From Anopheles merus (lineage: Eukaryota > Arthropoda > Insecta > Diptera > Culicidae): a stretch of 64,000 nucleotides of DNA. Made by a program: the position numbers and the translations under genes. Of the stretch, positions 1-13,400 are shown one piece after another. The notes beneath the pieces are model-generated. The model saw only the letters and a list, made by a program, of their open reading frames with translations. It had not been told where the DNA came from and made no database searches. Numbering within the stretch: the first letter of the stretch is position 1; the number at the start of each line of letters is the position of its first letter. The DNA lies in contig NC_054081.1 of assembly GCF_017562075.2 (NCBI RefSeq), positions 1,304,834 to 1,368,833 of the forward strand, given 5' to 3'.

Positions 1-68
1 GTGTACGGACCGGGAAAAAGGAAGCAAAAGGCGAAGAGGAGTGCGGGCGGCGGGCAGAGTGGCGATGG

Positions 69-1637
69 TCAGGGAGTGGCGGAGTCATCGGGCAACCGCT
101 CGCCACTATCACAGCCCTTCGCGGCGGCATTGGCGGCGGCGGCAGCGGCGGCGGCTGCTGCGACAGCGGCAGCATTCGCGCTGGCCCGGCGCACCTCGGA
201 CGCATCCCGCTCGGTGCAGAGCCGGTGCGCCTTACACTTGTCGTGGTGGTTCACGATCTCGAGCCGGAAGTTCGAGTTGCCCTCGACGAACGACGTGCGA
301 ATGTCCGGTATGTCGCCGCACCAGCGCCGGCAGTACATGCAGTACATGTAGTTCTCCTCCGCGTCGTACTTCAGCCAGTCGAACTGGTCGAGCCAGTTCA
401 GCCGAAAGCGGCCGCCCTTGCGCGAGCTGGTACCCGCTGGGGGTGGTGCCCTCTGCCCGCTGGCCGGATTGCCACTACCAGCCCTGGAGGCGCCTCCACC
501 ACCACCACCACCACCACCAGTGGACCGGTATGTGACCAGAGAGGATGGCATGCCGGACGCTGCTGATGCTGCTTTGCCACTGCCACTGCCGCTACTTCCG
601 GCTGTGGTTGTTGCGGCGAATGCCGCCTTCCGCTTACTGACGCTTCTTGCATCAACGCCGCTCCCGCCAATACCGACAGCACTCTCGCCACCGTCCCCAC
701 TGGCGCCGCCGCTTTGCAGGGCGGCTTCGACGGCGGCAAGCAACGAGGATCGCGATATCCCTGCCACTCGATTGCCCCTACCACTACCACCAGCTCCCTC
801 GGCACCCTCGACACTGCTGCGACCACCTCCTCCACCACCACCACCACCGTCAGCAACACCACCGGCTCCACCAGTGCCACCGCTACCCCCCATCAGGTTG
901 TGCGAGAGCAGATAGCGCTGCAGGCAGGACTTGCTTTCCGGCCAGTCCGCAATGGAGGCGAGAGCGGCGGCAGCGGCGGCAGCAGCGGCGGCGGCAGCGG
1001 CGGCGGCGGCCGCATCAGCATGCGGGCCACCGTCACCTGCTCCCCCCGCAACCTCTCCTCCTCCTCCTCCTCCTATAGCAGCAGCAGCAGCAGCAGCAGC
1101 ACCTCCTCCTACGGCTCCGGTCGGTCCTTGGGCGGGTGACGACGCAGCGGGCCGCTTTGCCGGCGGTTCGAGCATCTGCGGCGGCGGCGGCGGCAGCGGG
1201 GCATTTGAGCGCTTTAGCTGATGCTGCTGCTGCTGCTGGTATCGGACAGTGGATAATGGCGCCACCTGCCGGTGCCCAGCAACAGCTCCACCACCACCAC
1301 CACCACCACCACAATCAACCAACGCGTTCCCGTGTCGCGCATTAGACATGGAGGAAGAGGAAGAGGAAGTAGAAGGATGCGGGTAGGATGTGTGGGAGGA
1401 TGACAAGGTGGTGCACGTGACATTGGCGAACGAGGTGCCGGAAAAGGGCACCGGAAAAGCGGAGAAGGAGGAACTGGTGGCGGTGTTGCTGGTGGAGGAG
1501 GAGAGCAGCAACGGTACGGCGGAAGCCGCCGCCGCCGCCGCCGCCGACGTCGCCGGTGAAGCCGATGATGACGGTGAAGAAGCTGACATGATCGATGCAG
1601 ACGGTTGTGCTTTCGATTCGTCTCCCCAAACATTTTT
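69..1637 (-). CDS. terminal exon: Ala/Gly-rich region and BED/TTF-like zinc finger
   Basis: The acceptor at 1639-1638 follows a strong pyrimidine tract (ctccttcccttcc, then attgacag). The exon opens in phase 0 as KNVWGDESKAQPSASIMSASS and runs 522 codons to TGA at 71-69. Most of it is low complexity: Ala runs, Gly runs, Ser and Pro stretches, Gln/His. The one folded part is at about 222-412: NWLDQFDWLKYD, CMYC, a spacer containing DIRTSFVEG, then HHDKCKAH. This matches C-x2-C...H/C-H fingers of the BED/TTF type, with the aromatic WL..F.WL lead-in typical of TTF-like fingers. A C2H2 pair, as in known Fru isoforms, is absent. Beyond the stop only 68 nt of 3' UTR lie inside the window, and no polyadenylation signal is visible. 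Confidence 0.9.
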   Translation of the reverse strand, partial: KNVWGDESKAQPSASIMSASSPSSSASPATSAAAAAAASAVPLLLSSSTSNTATSSSFSAFPVPFSGTSFANVTCTTLSSSHTSYPHPSTSSSSSSMSNARHGNALVDCGGGGGGGGAVAGHRQVAPLSTVRYQQQQQHQLKRSNAPLPPPPPQMLEPPAKRPAASSPAQGPTGAVGGGAAAAAAAAIGGGGGGEVAGGAGDGGPHADAAAAAAAAAAAAAAAAALASIADWPESKSCLQRYLLSHNLMGGSGGTGGAGGVADGGGGGGGGGRSSVEGAEGAGGSGRGNRVAGISRSSLLAAVEAALQSGGASGDGGESAVGIGGSGVDARSVSKRKAAFAATTTAGSSGSGSGKAASAASGMPSSLVTYRSTGGGGGGGGGASRAGSGNPASGQRAPPPAGTSSRKGGRFRLNWLDQFDWLKYDAEENYMYCMYCRRWCGDIPDIRTSFVEGNSNFRLEIVNHHDKCKAHRLCTERDASEVRRASANAAAVAAAAAAAAAANAAAKGCDSGERLPDDSATP

Positions 1638-4600
1638 CTGTCAATACAATAGGAAGGGAAGGAGGAGTGTCAGTGCAATGGTCTCTCGGTTTCTTTGCTT
1701 TTGGTCGTGATTTGGCAAATGTGCGCGTGGATCGGGACTGGATGAGGGGGGGGAGTGTAGGGGGGGGGGGGGGTGGTAGATGGGAATAGATAGGTGCATC
1801 AGGATGAAAGAATGGATGACAGAAACAAGGGATACAAGGGAAGGAGAAAGACGAGATGGGAAGGAAGGTTGGTGGAAAGAGGGGCGGGAGGATGGGAGGC
1901 AATAGAAAGGGGGATTCAGGATTTTTTTTTACAGGAAGGAAAATAGAGGGAGTGTGTGAACTAGTGATGGGTAAACATGGCAAAATTTCAGAGTCGACTC
2001 CGATCCAATTCCGAAAAATTCGGAACCGACTACGCATTATCCGAAGCCGGAATTTTGGATCCGGTTGATCGGAACCGGAGTCATCCTAAGTCGTTCGAAG
2101 TCATCCGTTGTTATCCGGAGCCGTCCATTGCCATCCGAAGTCGTCCGTTGTCATCCGGAGTTGTCAGGAGTGGGAGTCATCCGGAGACTTGATTACAATC
2201 GGACATTGACTCTAACCGACTCCGACTCCGGTTAACTCAGACCGACTCCGAACAACTCCGGACGACTCCGGACAACTCCGGACGACTTCGGAGGACATCG
2301 AACAACTTCGGAGGACATCGAACGACTCCGACTTCTGGCAGAACTAGTGGTTCCCATTTTGCCGGAATCAGAATCGGTTTAACAATAGTCGGATCGGAGC
2401 TGTGGGTGCGCTCCAAAGGGACCACATCACTAGTGTGAACGACAGATGTTTCCCTCCATCCTCTTCTTCTATGTTTTTGCCACAACAACAGTCAAAGTGA
2501 GAGTAGTAACAGTAGTTGTAGTATCCATGGCACTCTCTCTCTCTCTCCCTCTCTTGTTTCGATCAGACCCGTTCGTTTTCACTGCCAGCTTTTCCCCCTC
2601 CTTCCCAATCCATCCCTCCCTGTATCCCCAAGTATCCCATCATCGACAGGCGTTCTCTCCACACATCCTTCCTTTCCGTGGACGTTGACTTAGACTTAGA
2701 AACATTAGTAAGGGTGGGTTGAATGGTGCGAGGGGAAAAGGATGTAATTCGATAGTGTTAGGAAGGGTGAAATAGGAGTTTTTTTCCTCTACACATTTAT
2801 ACAGTAATTTACATAAAATTTTGACAGATAGAGGACAGACGGACAACACAAAACAGGTAGCGTGACCTACGGGTGATGAGAGGCACTAGACTAAACAACG
2901 GCTTACAAGACCAGAGAAGTTACGTTCGTGTTGTCGTCTTCTGGAGAGAAAGCGCTTACTACAGTTAGACAGTTACTGTTACATAATATCTCTTACAACC
3001 GCCGAAATGATCAGGATAGTGGTAGTCGTATAACAGTGTATAACAGTTTTGGTTCTTGGCGAGCACAATTCAATGTGAAGGCAACATCGAAGCTCCAATA
3101 TCGGCAGCAGTCAAACACACATTTAATTGATAGACAATTTTGATTACAACTGTTGGTTAAAAAAAAAAGTTCTTTGAAAGGATATGACGACGTGTGCAGC
3201 AATTGTAGCAAATTTTATAAACTGCGTAACCACGGGCAGCATACTATAAATGCAAATTATGGCAAATTGTGGCAAATTGAGGTTAGGGTAACATTACAAT
3301 ACGCTGTACAAATCAAAGCAGAAGTCATCCGGTCAATTTAGTGCTTTAGCAAGTGTTGGTATCTAAAGGGGAAATCATGAAATTTGCAACAACATGACGT
3401 AACGAAGACACAGACACGCATTTGGTCGCAATGGACGAAGGAAACATTACTTTCCATACAAACACACACACACACACAGACACGAGCTCGGACACACAAA
3501 CAGACACATACACGCACAATGAATCCTTTTTTGAACGATGGACAAATGGGCATTGTCCCTTAAGGATCTAAACTTTTGGGGGAACTCACACGACAACACG
3601 AATGGGGAGCGGGTGATGTCAAGAAGGGGGACGGACGGGGAAGAGTTTCATGAAGAGCAAAGAAACGATGAAGCCGAGGAAAAATGGGGGTTAGCGAGGG
3701 GGTGAAGGGGTGGGGGCGAGGGCGAAGAGGGACCCATGCACCGGTCCCGAACACCTACCTGCATCAGCTCGGAGGACAGCGAATGGCGCACCGGCAGCTC
3801 GGGCAGCTCCTGCTTGATGCCGCTCAGCGGATGGCCCGCCAGCGGATGGACCGGGGCCGGCGAGCTCACCTTAAACTCGTCCTCCGGTTTCGGGCTCTGC
3901 TTGAAGCTACTGTGTGACGAGGCCTGAAGGGTAGGGGCGAGGACGGAGAGCGAAGAAAGAAAAGTCAGTTTGAAATCACCGTTCACTGGCTGGGATTGGG
4001 GGGTGAGAAGAAACGGCGGCGTACCTGCGATTCGTACCCCCCTTGCCGTTCGTTCATCAGGGACGGCGTCGAGGGCGATGAGTTATCACAGGTGGTGGAC
4101 ATTTTGCGCTTCTTCTTATTCTCTACCGTGCTGATCTCGCGATCCTCCGCCGCCAGATAGTCGCGCTCGTCCACCAGCGCCGACTGCATCAGATCGATGC
4201 TCGCGCTCCGGGACGGTTGCTGCACCGGGCCGGCACTGCCGCCGCCTCCACCGCCGCCGCCACCGCCACCGCCACCACCACCGTGCTGATGGTGATGGTG
4301 ATGATGGTGCGTTTGGTGCGTCGGCTGCTGATGCTGCGACGACGGATGCTGCTGCGACTGCTGCTGGTGCGACGACGGATGCTGCTGCTGCTGGTGGTGC
4401 GTTTGCTGTTGCTGCTGCTGAAGCCGCTCGAGCTGTTCGTGCTCGGTCAGCTCCTTGTCGCGCAGCGGCCCATGGTGCAGGGAGTTGTTGTTGTTGTTGT
4501 TACTGCTGATCGTGTTGTTGTTGTTGTTGTTGCTGCTGCTGTTGTTATTATTGTTGTTGTTGTTGTTGTTGTTGCTGCTGTTGTTGCTGGATGCGTTTGG

Positions 4601-7370
4601 TAGCGAGTCGCGCTCGTCCCGCGAGTCCCGGATCCGCTCCGAGCGCAGCTTGCTGTCCGTATCGGCCGAATACCGGTCGGCACTGCTTTCGGTCAGTCCC
4701 CGTACCTGTAACAAATGGGGGAAAGAAAAAAAAACAACAACAACAACAAAATGTTAGCGCACCCATCGTTTTTGGGGAGGGAGCTTTGCCCCGCACCACC
4801 ACCACCTTACCTTCAAACTTTCGGCGGTCTTGAGAAAGTTCTGCAAGTTGTGCTGGCCCACGTTCACCTCGCCCTGGTACATGAAGTCGAGCAGGGCGCG
4901 CATCTCGTTCACCTCCACGTCGCGCAGATAGATGATTGGATGGGGATGCTTGTTCTCGACGAATATCTGCTCGAAGTACGGGCTGCAGGCGGACAGGATC
5001 GCTTGGTGTGCCTGTGTGCAACAACAACCAGAACGGGAGATGATAAGAGCAAGAAGAAACAAACCAGTTAGTAATGCGGGTGGATGGGCGTCGCGCGAGC
5101 AGTTCTCGCAGCCAAGGAAGAAAAAAAAAACGAGCGCATTTACTTTGACCATGCCCTTCTCGCAGGCGAGCGTGACGTCGCACAGTTTCTCATCTTGTAG
5201 GAGCGTGGTGAGCACGGTGGTTAAGTTAGACTGATGATTGTTCCAGCGCAGACAGTATTGCTGGTCCATGATGCCGGTGTCGGTGCTGTTCCTGTTCGGC
5301 GTGCAGGGGGGTTTGGCCATGCAAAGAAGAGGGAGAGAACAAAGAAAACACATTATTGCATCGGGTCTGGAGTAATATTCACCCGAAAAAAAAACCCCTC
5401 CCATGACTCGTCGTCTGAGGCTGGGCCATTTATTTTAACTACTTTTGTTGTGGCGTTACTTTCTACCACCAATAAGCTTCATTTTTTCGCGCGTCTGTTT
5501 TATTAGAGACTCACACCACCCACCCACCCCCTCGCCGTGTGAGGCAACATGATTTTCAATAGCAGAAACCAGAAACGGTATCATTCAAACGAAGCTCCAT
5601 AGGATACGCAATGAAATGTGCGAAACAAGCGCGCCACAATTAGCCGATAGAGAGTGAGGCGACGAACCCTCGCCAAATAAAATCGCCCACTTTGCAATGC
5701 AACTAACAACTATCTTTACCTTCTTTTTGATATTTTTTTNNNNNNNNNNNNNNNNNNNNNNNNNNNNNNNNNNNNNNNNNNNNNNNNNNNNNNNNNNNNN
5801 NNNNNNNNNNNNNNNNNNNNNNNNNNNNNNNNNNNNNNNTAAGAGCCCGATCAGCTTTCCATGGTTTGTACCACATAGTTACTGACAAAAATTTGGGATC
5901 TATGGCCTGAGAATACGCCCAAGATACCGATGTTCGACATCTTGACTGTCCAAAATTGTTAAAATTGTAGAAGAATTGAGGGATTATAGAATTATGTTTC
6001 AGGGATTTTGGGACTATGATCGAGTTATTCATGCAGTGTTTCTTTTCCCAACAAAACTGGGCTATTTTAAATGGGCTTCAAATTCCCCACAACCAGAGCA
6101 TTAGAATTCGTGAAGGGATACCAAAATCGAGTTCTAGTCAATATCTGGGTGTTGTCTTGAATCAATGTCGATTCACCGCTGTCTAGTTTTCATGATTCCT
6201 TGTCACTCTGAAACTCTTCCATTTCCCGTTATATTGTTAATTCCTTTGGAAGTTGCCCATATGCTAACCCTTAGAGACTGACACAGCAAACAAATATGAG
6301 AGAATTCAACAGAATTTAAGTACTATTTGGAGCAAAAGAACTTTAAATGCTTCATTCTTACTTTGGTCGTCGAAAAAGAAAAGTGTGTCATCTGCTTTCA
6401 AACAAAAGGAAGAAGAGCTAGTAAAACTCAGACACAAAGCAACAGATAGGAGATTCTGCAGTCCATCCCGCTATGAGTTTGAGTCATGCAAGTGCTCCAA
6501 GCAGGAACTGTTTGTCTTTCATTTCTTTTTTCAATTAATTGTACCATCTTCATTATTCCATTATTTCTATGCATCCTCTAAAAACTGCCTCATTTATATT
6601 GCTTCTCGAGACTGCCGTAAGAGATTACAATCTCTATCAAATAAAATAAATCACTCCGGTGATGCCTGCCAGCAACGAGGGCTCCCGCAGTTCCGCCAGG
6701 AGGGCGATTGAACGGCACGGTAAGACACACAAACTCAACCCCGGCTGGACCTGTCACACCCGATCGGATCGGGACTAACGGGATGCAGAGGTCGATAAGG
6801 TTGCCGAACGGAGTGGGCAACCACATTAAGCAACAACAAAAAAAAAAAAAAAAAAAAACAACAAACGAAGAAGCTCCACCAGATAACATCGATGCTAACA
6901 AGCCTCAATCTCGCCCACCAAAGTCGCAAAGTGAGGAGGGGTGAAAGGGAGCTGGCAGACGGGCCCGGGCAGGTCAATTGCACCGCAATAATGCGTCAAG
7001 CTATCTATGCTAACCACCTGTCCGGCCGCCTGCCTGCCTGCTTCTCACTGACTCCAAATTATCCGGATTCTAGCACCTGCCGGAGCAGGTTGCTGTTTGC
7101 GTGCCGTTGTGATTCTTACTGTACTTTCCTCGACCGACGCGTTCTACCAGTTCCTGTTCCCTGGTTCCAGGGCATCCAGGGAGTAGGCAAGCACGCGACA
7201 TTTTACCTAAAAATATACGCTTACCGCACCGTTTGGCAGGGCTGTTTTTTCTTCCTCTCGCTGTCCAGCAGATTTGCTGGTACAGCTCATTCTGCTAACT
7301 GTTGTTTTTTTTTACTGCCGATCACCCTACCCCACCACTCCAGGAAATGGTTACTTTCGGACCGGAATAT

Positions 7371-7416
<46 letters not shown>

Positions 7417-10400
7417 TTATGCATACACATACGGACACACGCCTTAGTAGAAGTTAGGGCGCAAAAGGTGACTCTTTTTTTTAAGACCCGACGAGCAGGG
7501 CCCTCTCTATCTCTCTCTCTCTCCTTCTCTTTTTCTTTCTCTCTACCCCCGGGGTCGGTTAGGGATTCAAGTTTCTCATTAGTGATCATTTCTGTTTTCC
7601 TGTGCAGATTTCATCAATAGGTTTGCTGAAATGGTTCTCTTCTCGCCTCTCAGGGCGCTCGATTGGCAACGCGGCGCGCCCGCGCTCCTTGCCGTTGCGG
7701 GCCGGCGGAACCGGATTCTTCTTGCCGTGTGTCGCTCGTAAAACTCGACCGGGAGCAGAGGGAGCGAGTGCTGGTAGGCAATATTCAGCCCTCTTCACCA
7801 TCCCGGTTTCGTGGCAAAGGGGCGCATATTTTTACAGCAAATATTTATCAATGTTTTTCCCTTTTTTAGCGCCTGATTTTTTTTTTGCTGCTGCCGCTGC
7901 TGCTTCTTGCTTGTTTGCGTAGAGCGTTGGACCATCATATCCCCATCCACCGCCTGGAACAGCATCATAGAGATCTGACCTGTCCCCGTTATCGGGGTTG
8001 GCCGGGCAATGGCCTTGCTATTGCCACGGACACACATGCATGGATTGCAAACAAGGAGAAGTGAAATGGGGACGGTAAACACACGGACCCAAGGGACACA
8101 TCCGGGTAGGGACGGCTGACGGTGCTGCTCATCAAGAGCTTTAATATTAGATTGTGGTGAAGGATCAGGCCGCGATCACCCAACGGTGCGATCACACCAA
8201 GCCCGGTTGTGGAACAAATTTCTCTGTGTGTATGTGTGTGTTAACAGGTTTTATTTTTTGCATGAAAAAATCTCATACAACACAAAATTGAAAACATCCA
8301 CGCAACCAACCCGCAGGGGGTAGGCCAACAGCCCTAAACCTTTTTCGCGCACCGAAAATAAGAAGGAGAAGCACAAAAAATGGAAAGTCTTCACATCAAA
8401 CGGAAACGCAAAACAGTTACATTTCCCTTCCAGTGTTATTTTCGGAGTTTAAATCCGTTTCCCTTTCACCTCTTCCTTCGCCGAACCGTTGGGAGCCCGG
8501 GACAGGTGCCTATCCCCGCCGTTTTCCGAGCACCGTTTGATCGCTCATCAGCTAGTGAGCCCTTCGGCTTTGCGCCGGCTCGCGATCTTTCTCTTTTGCG
8601 GTGCTTACTCCATCGCTTTTCTAGCTGCTTTCGAGTTCGCTTTTTCGGGGTCTCCCGGCCACCCCGTAGCCCTTGCGCAGTCCCGTAGCGTATCGGAATT
8701 TTGGCAAATGCCCACCAACACCACGACACGTCGTGGTAACGCTTGACCGAGCTAGATGTGTAGGGAGCGTAAGGCAGAGGAACAAAGGGTATAAACCTAA
8801 GCGCTAACCAAGCACTCGGGCGACCCCCAGTTCCAACCTTCGCTCGATGGGTTGCACTGCCAAGCTCAAGTCCTCCCTCTCCACCTGGCCCCGATTTAAG
8901 ATGAGCGAAAAACACTGAGAGAGAGACAGACATAGAAGGAGAGTGAATGATCCAACCCGCCAGTAACACGTTAGCCCACGACCTCCCTCCCGCGGGCACA
9001 GTATCGAACGCGAATGCGTGTGCAAAATAAAGCGAAAACTACTAACCAACAGCGCAAACATGACGAGAAGTGCCAGCGACCAGAAATGCCCGCGTGACAC
9101 TAGCGCCTACCATCGGTGGTTTGTGGAAGCCGTTTTGGGCGACTTGTGGTATTCGTTCAATTTTTTTTCTGCTTCTGAAGGGTCACTCTCAGCACGATGG
9201 ATTGTTGAAGCGTACGGATTGAGGGATTTGCGGTGCTTGGGGCAGTTAAAAATCTGGATATTGAAGGTGGAGACTCATTGGGATCTTAGGGGCATTGCTT
9301 TATAAGGCATTGTTAGGCAGCAATAGGAAATACTTTTGAAATGTGCAATTATGCTTTTATTTTCATAATACTTGTGTGAGTTTTGTACTTGCACATGAGA
9401 AATAAGAACAATAAGGGCTTGACATGTGATGAAAGTTATTCCATTCGTATCGAGAATATGAGAATATGCAGAAGAAGTTGATTTTGAACTCAAATCATCT
9501 TTAAAAACACATTGACTAGACAACGAGATTACTCGATTTCATGAATAACCCTCATATATTAATAACCTCATGAAATATCAATATCCAGTGGAATCTAGAT
9601 CTAGTAACAACCAATGATAATAATGAAATAATCAGAGATGGCATGAACAGAAAATAATGCTGGGTTTAAAAATGAGACAATCACAGGGGAATGATTTATC
9701 ATTAGTAAGGAAAACGAAATGAAAACATTATCAGGTGCCAAACCAAAACTGTTTTCTGATGTCAAGCCAAGAATAATGACTCGTCAAACAATGTCACATG
9801 CAGAAATAGAGATGTACATTAGGAAAAGGATATTGTTGGAGATAAAATTAAAGCTCGCACAGGGCTTGGATTTCTTCTTTTTATTCTTTATACTAAGTTC
9901 CGTAAAGGAATCCAGCTTTCTAGGGTATCCAATGCCAGTTCATGTTAGCAATTAATTCCCTAAACCTCACACATATACTGGTAACATAGGCCATATACAT
10001 ATATACATAAGGCTCAGTGTTGTCAATAATACCTAACCCGGCCCACGAGCACGACTATCAAAAACTGTGGTATCAAATTAAACCAGACTATGGGGCAGGG
10101 CAAGATATCTGTTCCTGAAGAAGTGGAGTGCAATGAGTACTACATACAAGCTAGAAGTGCTTAGTATTAGGTTCCGAAACAAGGATTGCTTGGAGCTAGG
10201 AATAGGCAATTCTAGATTAATCCTGGAACCAGTCAGGAGGATAGGAGCTCGAAGCTGGGAACGAGCAGTCGACATATATACGAAGACTTTGAAATATGGG
10301 TCCACGAAGAGATATTGTTGGGAATATTGTTTCAACCGTTGAGAAATCCTAATCGCCTTAAAAATTCCTTCAAAATTTGGTTACATATTACCATATTCCA

Positions 10401-13400
10401 GATTTATAGCTGTTATAACTAGGATCTTCAAAACAAATGTGAACGAGAACAAGATCTTTGAATCAGTTGCACCGACAACTACGTCATCTGACCCCAATGA
10501 ATATAAAAAAATGTCCGTAATCGATCGCGTCGCTAGTGTCCTAATCACCAGTCTCAGTCCAAAGAAGGGTACCACGATTCGAAACACGAAACAGGTACAC
10601 CAGCCAGTGATGATGATCTGGCTTTGCTTAGCCGGGCTTTGCGGCCTCCTAATCCTCACTCTCTCTCTCACACAAACGCACTAACGCATCAACATGCCAA
10701 CAACGAAAAGGTGGCTCCGTATGTGTGGTTTTTTTTTTGGGAATGAATGCCAAACGCATGCAGGCGCGCTCTAAGCCACGGTAAAGCCAAATCAAAGGTG
10801 GAAAAGGGAACCTAAAGCGGCCAGTGCAGAGTGTGGAGTTCAATATCGGTTTTTGCCGTAGTTTGATTCGGTTTTTTTATTGTTGTTGTACTGTCGCGGC
10901 TTCATCCACGATCGAGCGCGCGCGAGGATGCGCGCGAATTTGAATTTTAAATTTTTATCGCCCGCCGCACAGGCTCACCCCGGCGCACAACTCCATTTTC
11001 TCGAGGGAACCGCTTGAAATATCACCGAATGAAAAACGAACCGAAAAGGGAGAACAAAGAGGACAGAGCGAAGAAAAAGGAACACACATCGAAGCGTTTT
11101 TTTTCTCTGTTGAGTTTGCAGCTATGTGTGATATGTCCTTTTGCGAAACTTTTCCTCGAGGCGTTAAAACCTTCAAAACTTCTCTCCCCTGTGGTAGCCG
11201 TGCCTTCCGTCCGTCAGCCCTGTCGCTAAACCTTAACCTTTCTATGTCCGATCCGGTTCTCTGTCGTTGGAGGTTCCAGCTCACTGTGGACCGGTGTGGC
11301 GAAAATATTAATCTAAGTCAACCTTTCCACCGACCACCGACCGGCCGAAAGTCTCGGAGGAAGACACCGACCAGTTGCGGGTCCTCCAAAGCGACGTTTG
11401 GTGATGCAAGCAGGCAAAACCCGTTCGGCTTGGCGTTGGGTTGGCGTGCCTGCAGCACCACTGCCGCCAAGACTGCCCTGCGGGACGTGTAGGAGGTCCC
11501 TAGCTGTATACGGGATGTGTCGATGTCAAACGCTTATGACGAATAACAGTGAAAGCTAGTTTGTGCGGGCAGCCGCGTGCTGTCTGGAGGGCCCCGGCAA
11601 GGGAACACGTGGCATAGGCCGAGAAGCAAAGAAGCGGAAGCATGAGGTGAAGGTAGCAACAAAAACGGGCCACCTCGAAGGGGTTTGGGCCGAACGTGTT
11701 GGGCGCTTTCTAGGGCGACTCTTCCTGGATACCAACCAGTAACCAGATTTTGCGCACACACACACACACACACACTTACGCCCGGGGAATCTAACCTCAA
11801 AATTCTTCTGCCACAAAACCGGGAAGAACCCCCTCTCGCATCTCTCCCTCGTTAGTGCACCGAACAGGTTGTCTGGCTGGTCGGTCGGTCTGCGAGTCTG
11901 CCCCACGTTCCGGCAGGTGCCTTCGCACTCGGAACTTCTTCCGTTCGCTCTTCTTTCGCTAGCGCGATGTCTCACTTTTGGGGACAACTCTACATCTTGA
12001 GGCTGATTTCGCGCCATTGCAAGACCTTGGGCTGCGGTTCTCACACTCACCCCGCACCCCAACTTAATTCATTCTGGTTGATATTGGGGCAGCCTTGGAG
12101 CGAAGGAAGAATCGCTATTCGGGGCTCGGTTGTCGCGCTAAGAGTCGTAAAAAAAAACACAAAAAAAAAGCAAAAGTGAGCTTGTTAGGGAAAGAATACA
12201 TAGAGATGCTCGTTTGTCGAGCTTTTGCGAAATGAAAAGTGGATGGAAGACATTCCAGCAATAAAGAAAAAGAAACTCCTCAACGCCGGTGCAGGGCACA
12301 CAAAAAAAAGTAATCCCGAATGCCGAAATTATTCATTCGCGCCCACGCTCGCGTGGTCCGACCTCGCGAGCGAATTAAATAAAATGACAGCATACTAGGG
12401 AAGGAGGTTGGGAGAAGGAGGGGGGGGGGGGTAGTAAGAAAACCAAAACGCCAAAACAGCAAGAGCAGGCCCCGGCTGAAATAAAAGAGGAACCCAATTA
12501 ACGGCGAAACACAACCGAACGACTCTCAATCGACTGTTAAGAAGCGGCAGTCGGCGCTACCATAGCCATGGGTGGGACCCGTACGTCCCAGGAGGGAGGG
12601 AAGGACGATCCGCGCACTAAGTGCCCTGCCCGGAGAGCAATAAGTTGTGTAAAAGACACACAAACACACACACACACAAAGCCAAAGCAAGAAACAAAAA
12701 ACTCTCCCTCTGAGCCTGACGTTTGCTGAACCTTGCCAAATTTGGCCGGCCATGTTTCGGCTGTCTCGCTCTCCCGCCACCCCAACGCGCCGGATACGTG
12801 CACACACGTGCACGACATTTTTTTTTTGCTCGCCTCCCACCAAAGCACCAACCCTCGCTGGAGGGGTGGGGGAGGCCGAGGGGGGTGTATGTGCGCGTGA
12901 TCTTTTTTTTTTGCTTCGCGCTGACCATAGGGTTAAGGCAATTGAGGCCCGTTTGGTTGGAGTGGCCGAGATGGTGATATGGAGGGATGAAGCAGGCATG
13001 ATGGAGAGGGGGAGGGAAAGGGTGGCGAGAGTAAAAAGGGAAAGAAAAAGTTAAGCGCGCACCTATCGGCGCGGGCGCGACGCGGGCATCTCGCGCAAAA
13101 CCACCCTAACAGATACAAAGACGCACTGGATTTGCTGGCGCGCGCACGCTTGCTAATCCTACCTCGCGCATCCCGTCCGTACGACCAAATCGCCATACAC
13201 TTGCTAAGGCAGGGTTGGTAGGGCCTACGGTGATGGATGAAGCATGGTATTTGTATAATTTTTTGCACCTGTATAAAACCTGTTATAAAAAGAATTCATA
13301 GCATTCTTCATAGCACTTTGAGGGTTTTTAAGACTAACTGTCGTATAACTGTCATACCCAAGCGTCGCTAGTGTTAGGAGCAGCTAGTTCCAAGTTCATG

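Larger units (their letters stand above)
5292..9250 (-). other. large intron, segment 1
   Basis: Just 5' of the BTB exon. It holds the 100-N gap, AT-rich sequence (5840-6640), an A run near 6839-6858, a (GT)21 tract and pyrimidine tracts (7505-7545). I see no convincing exon. Short open frames here overlap simple repeats. Confidence 0.6.

Noticed and set aside
41..1710. Several long plus-strand open frames opposite the terminal exon
   Set aside because: They are antisense readings of GC-rich trinucleotide repeats. The minus strand has the splice-bounded exon with a recognisable finger.
4217..4757. Plus-strand poly-Leu, poly-Val and similar frames
   Set aside because: Antisense of the Asn/Gln/His-coding repeats of the linker exon.
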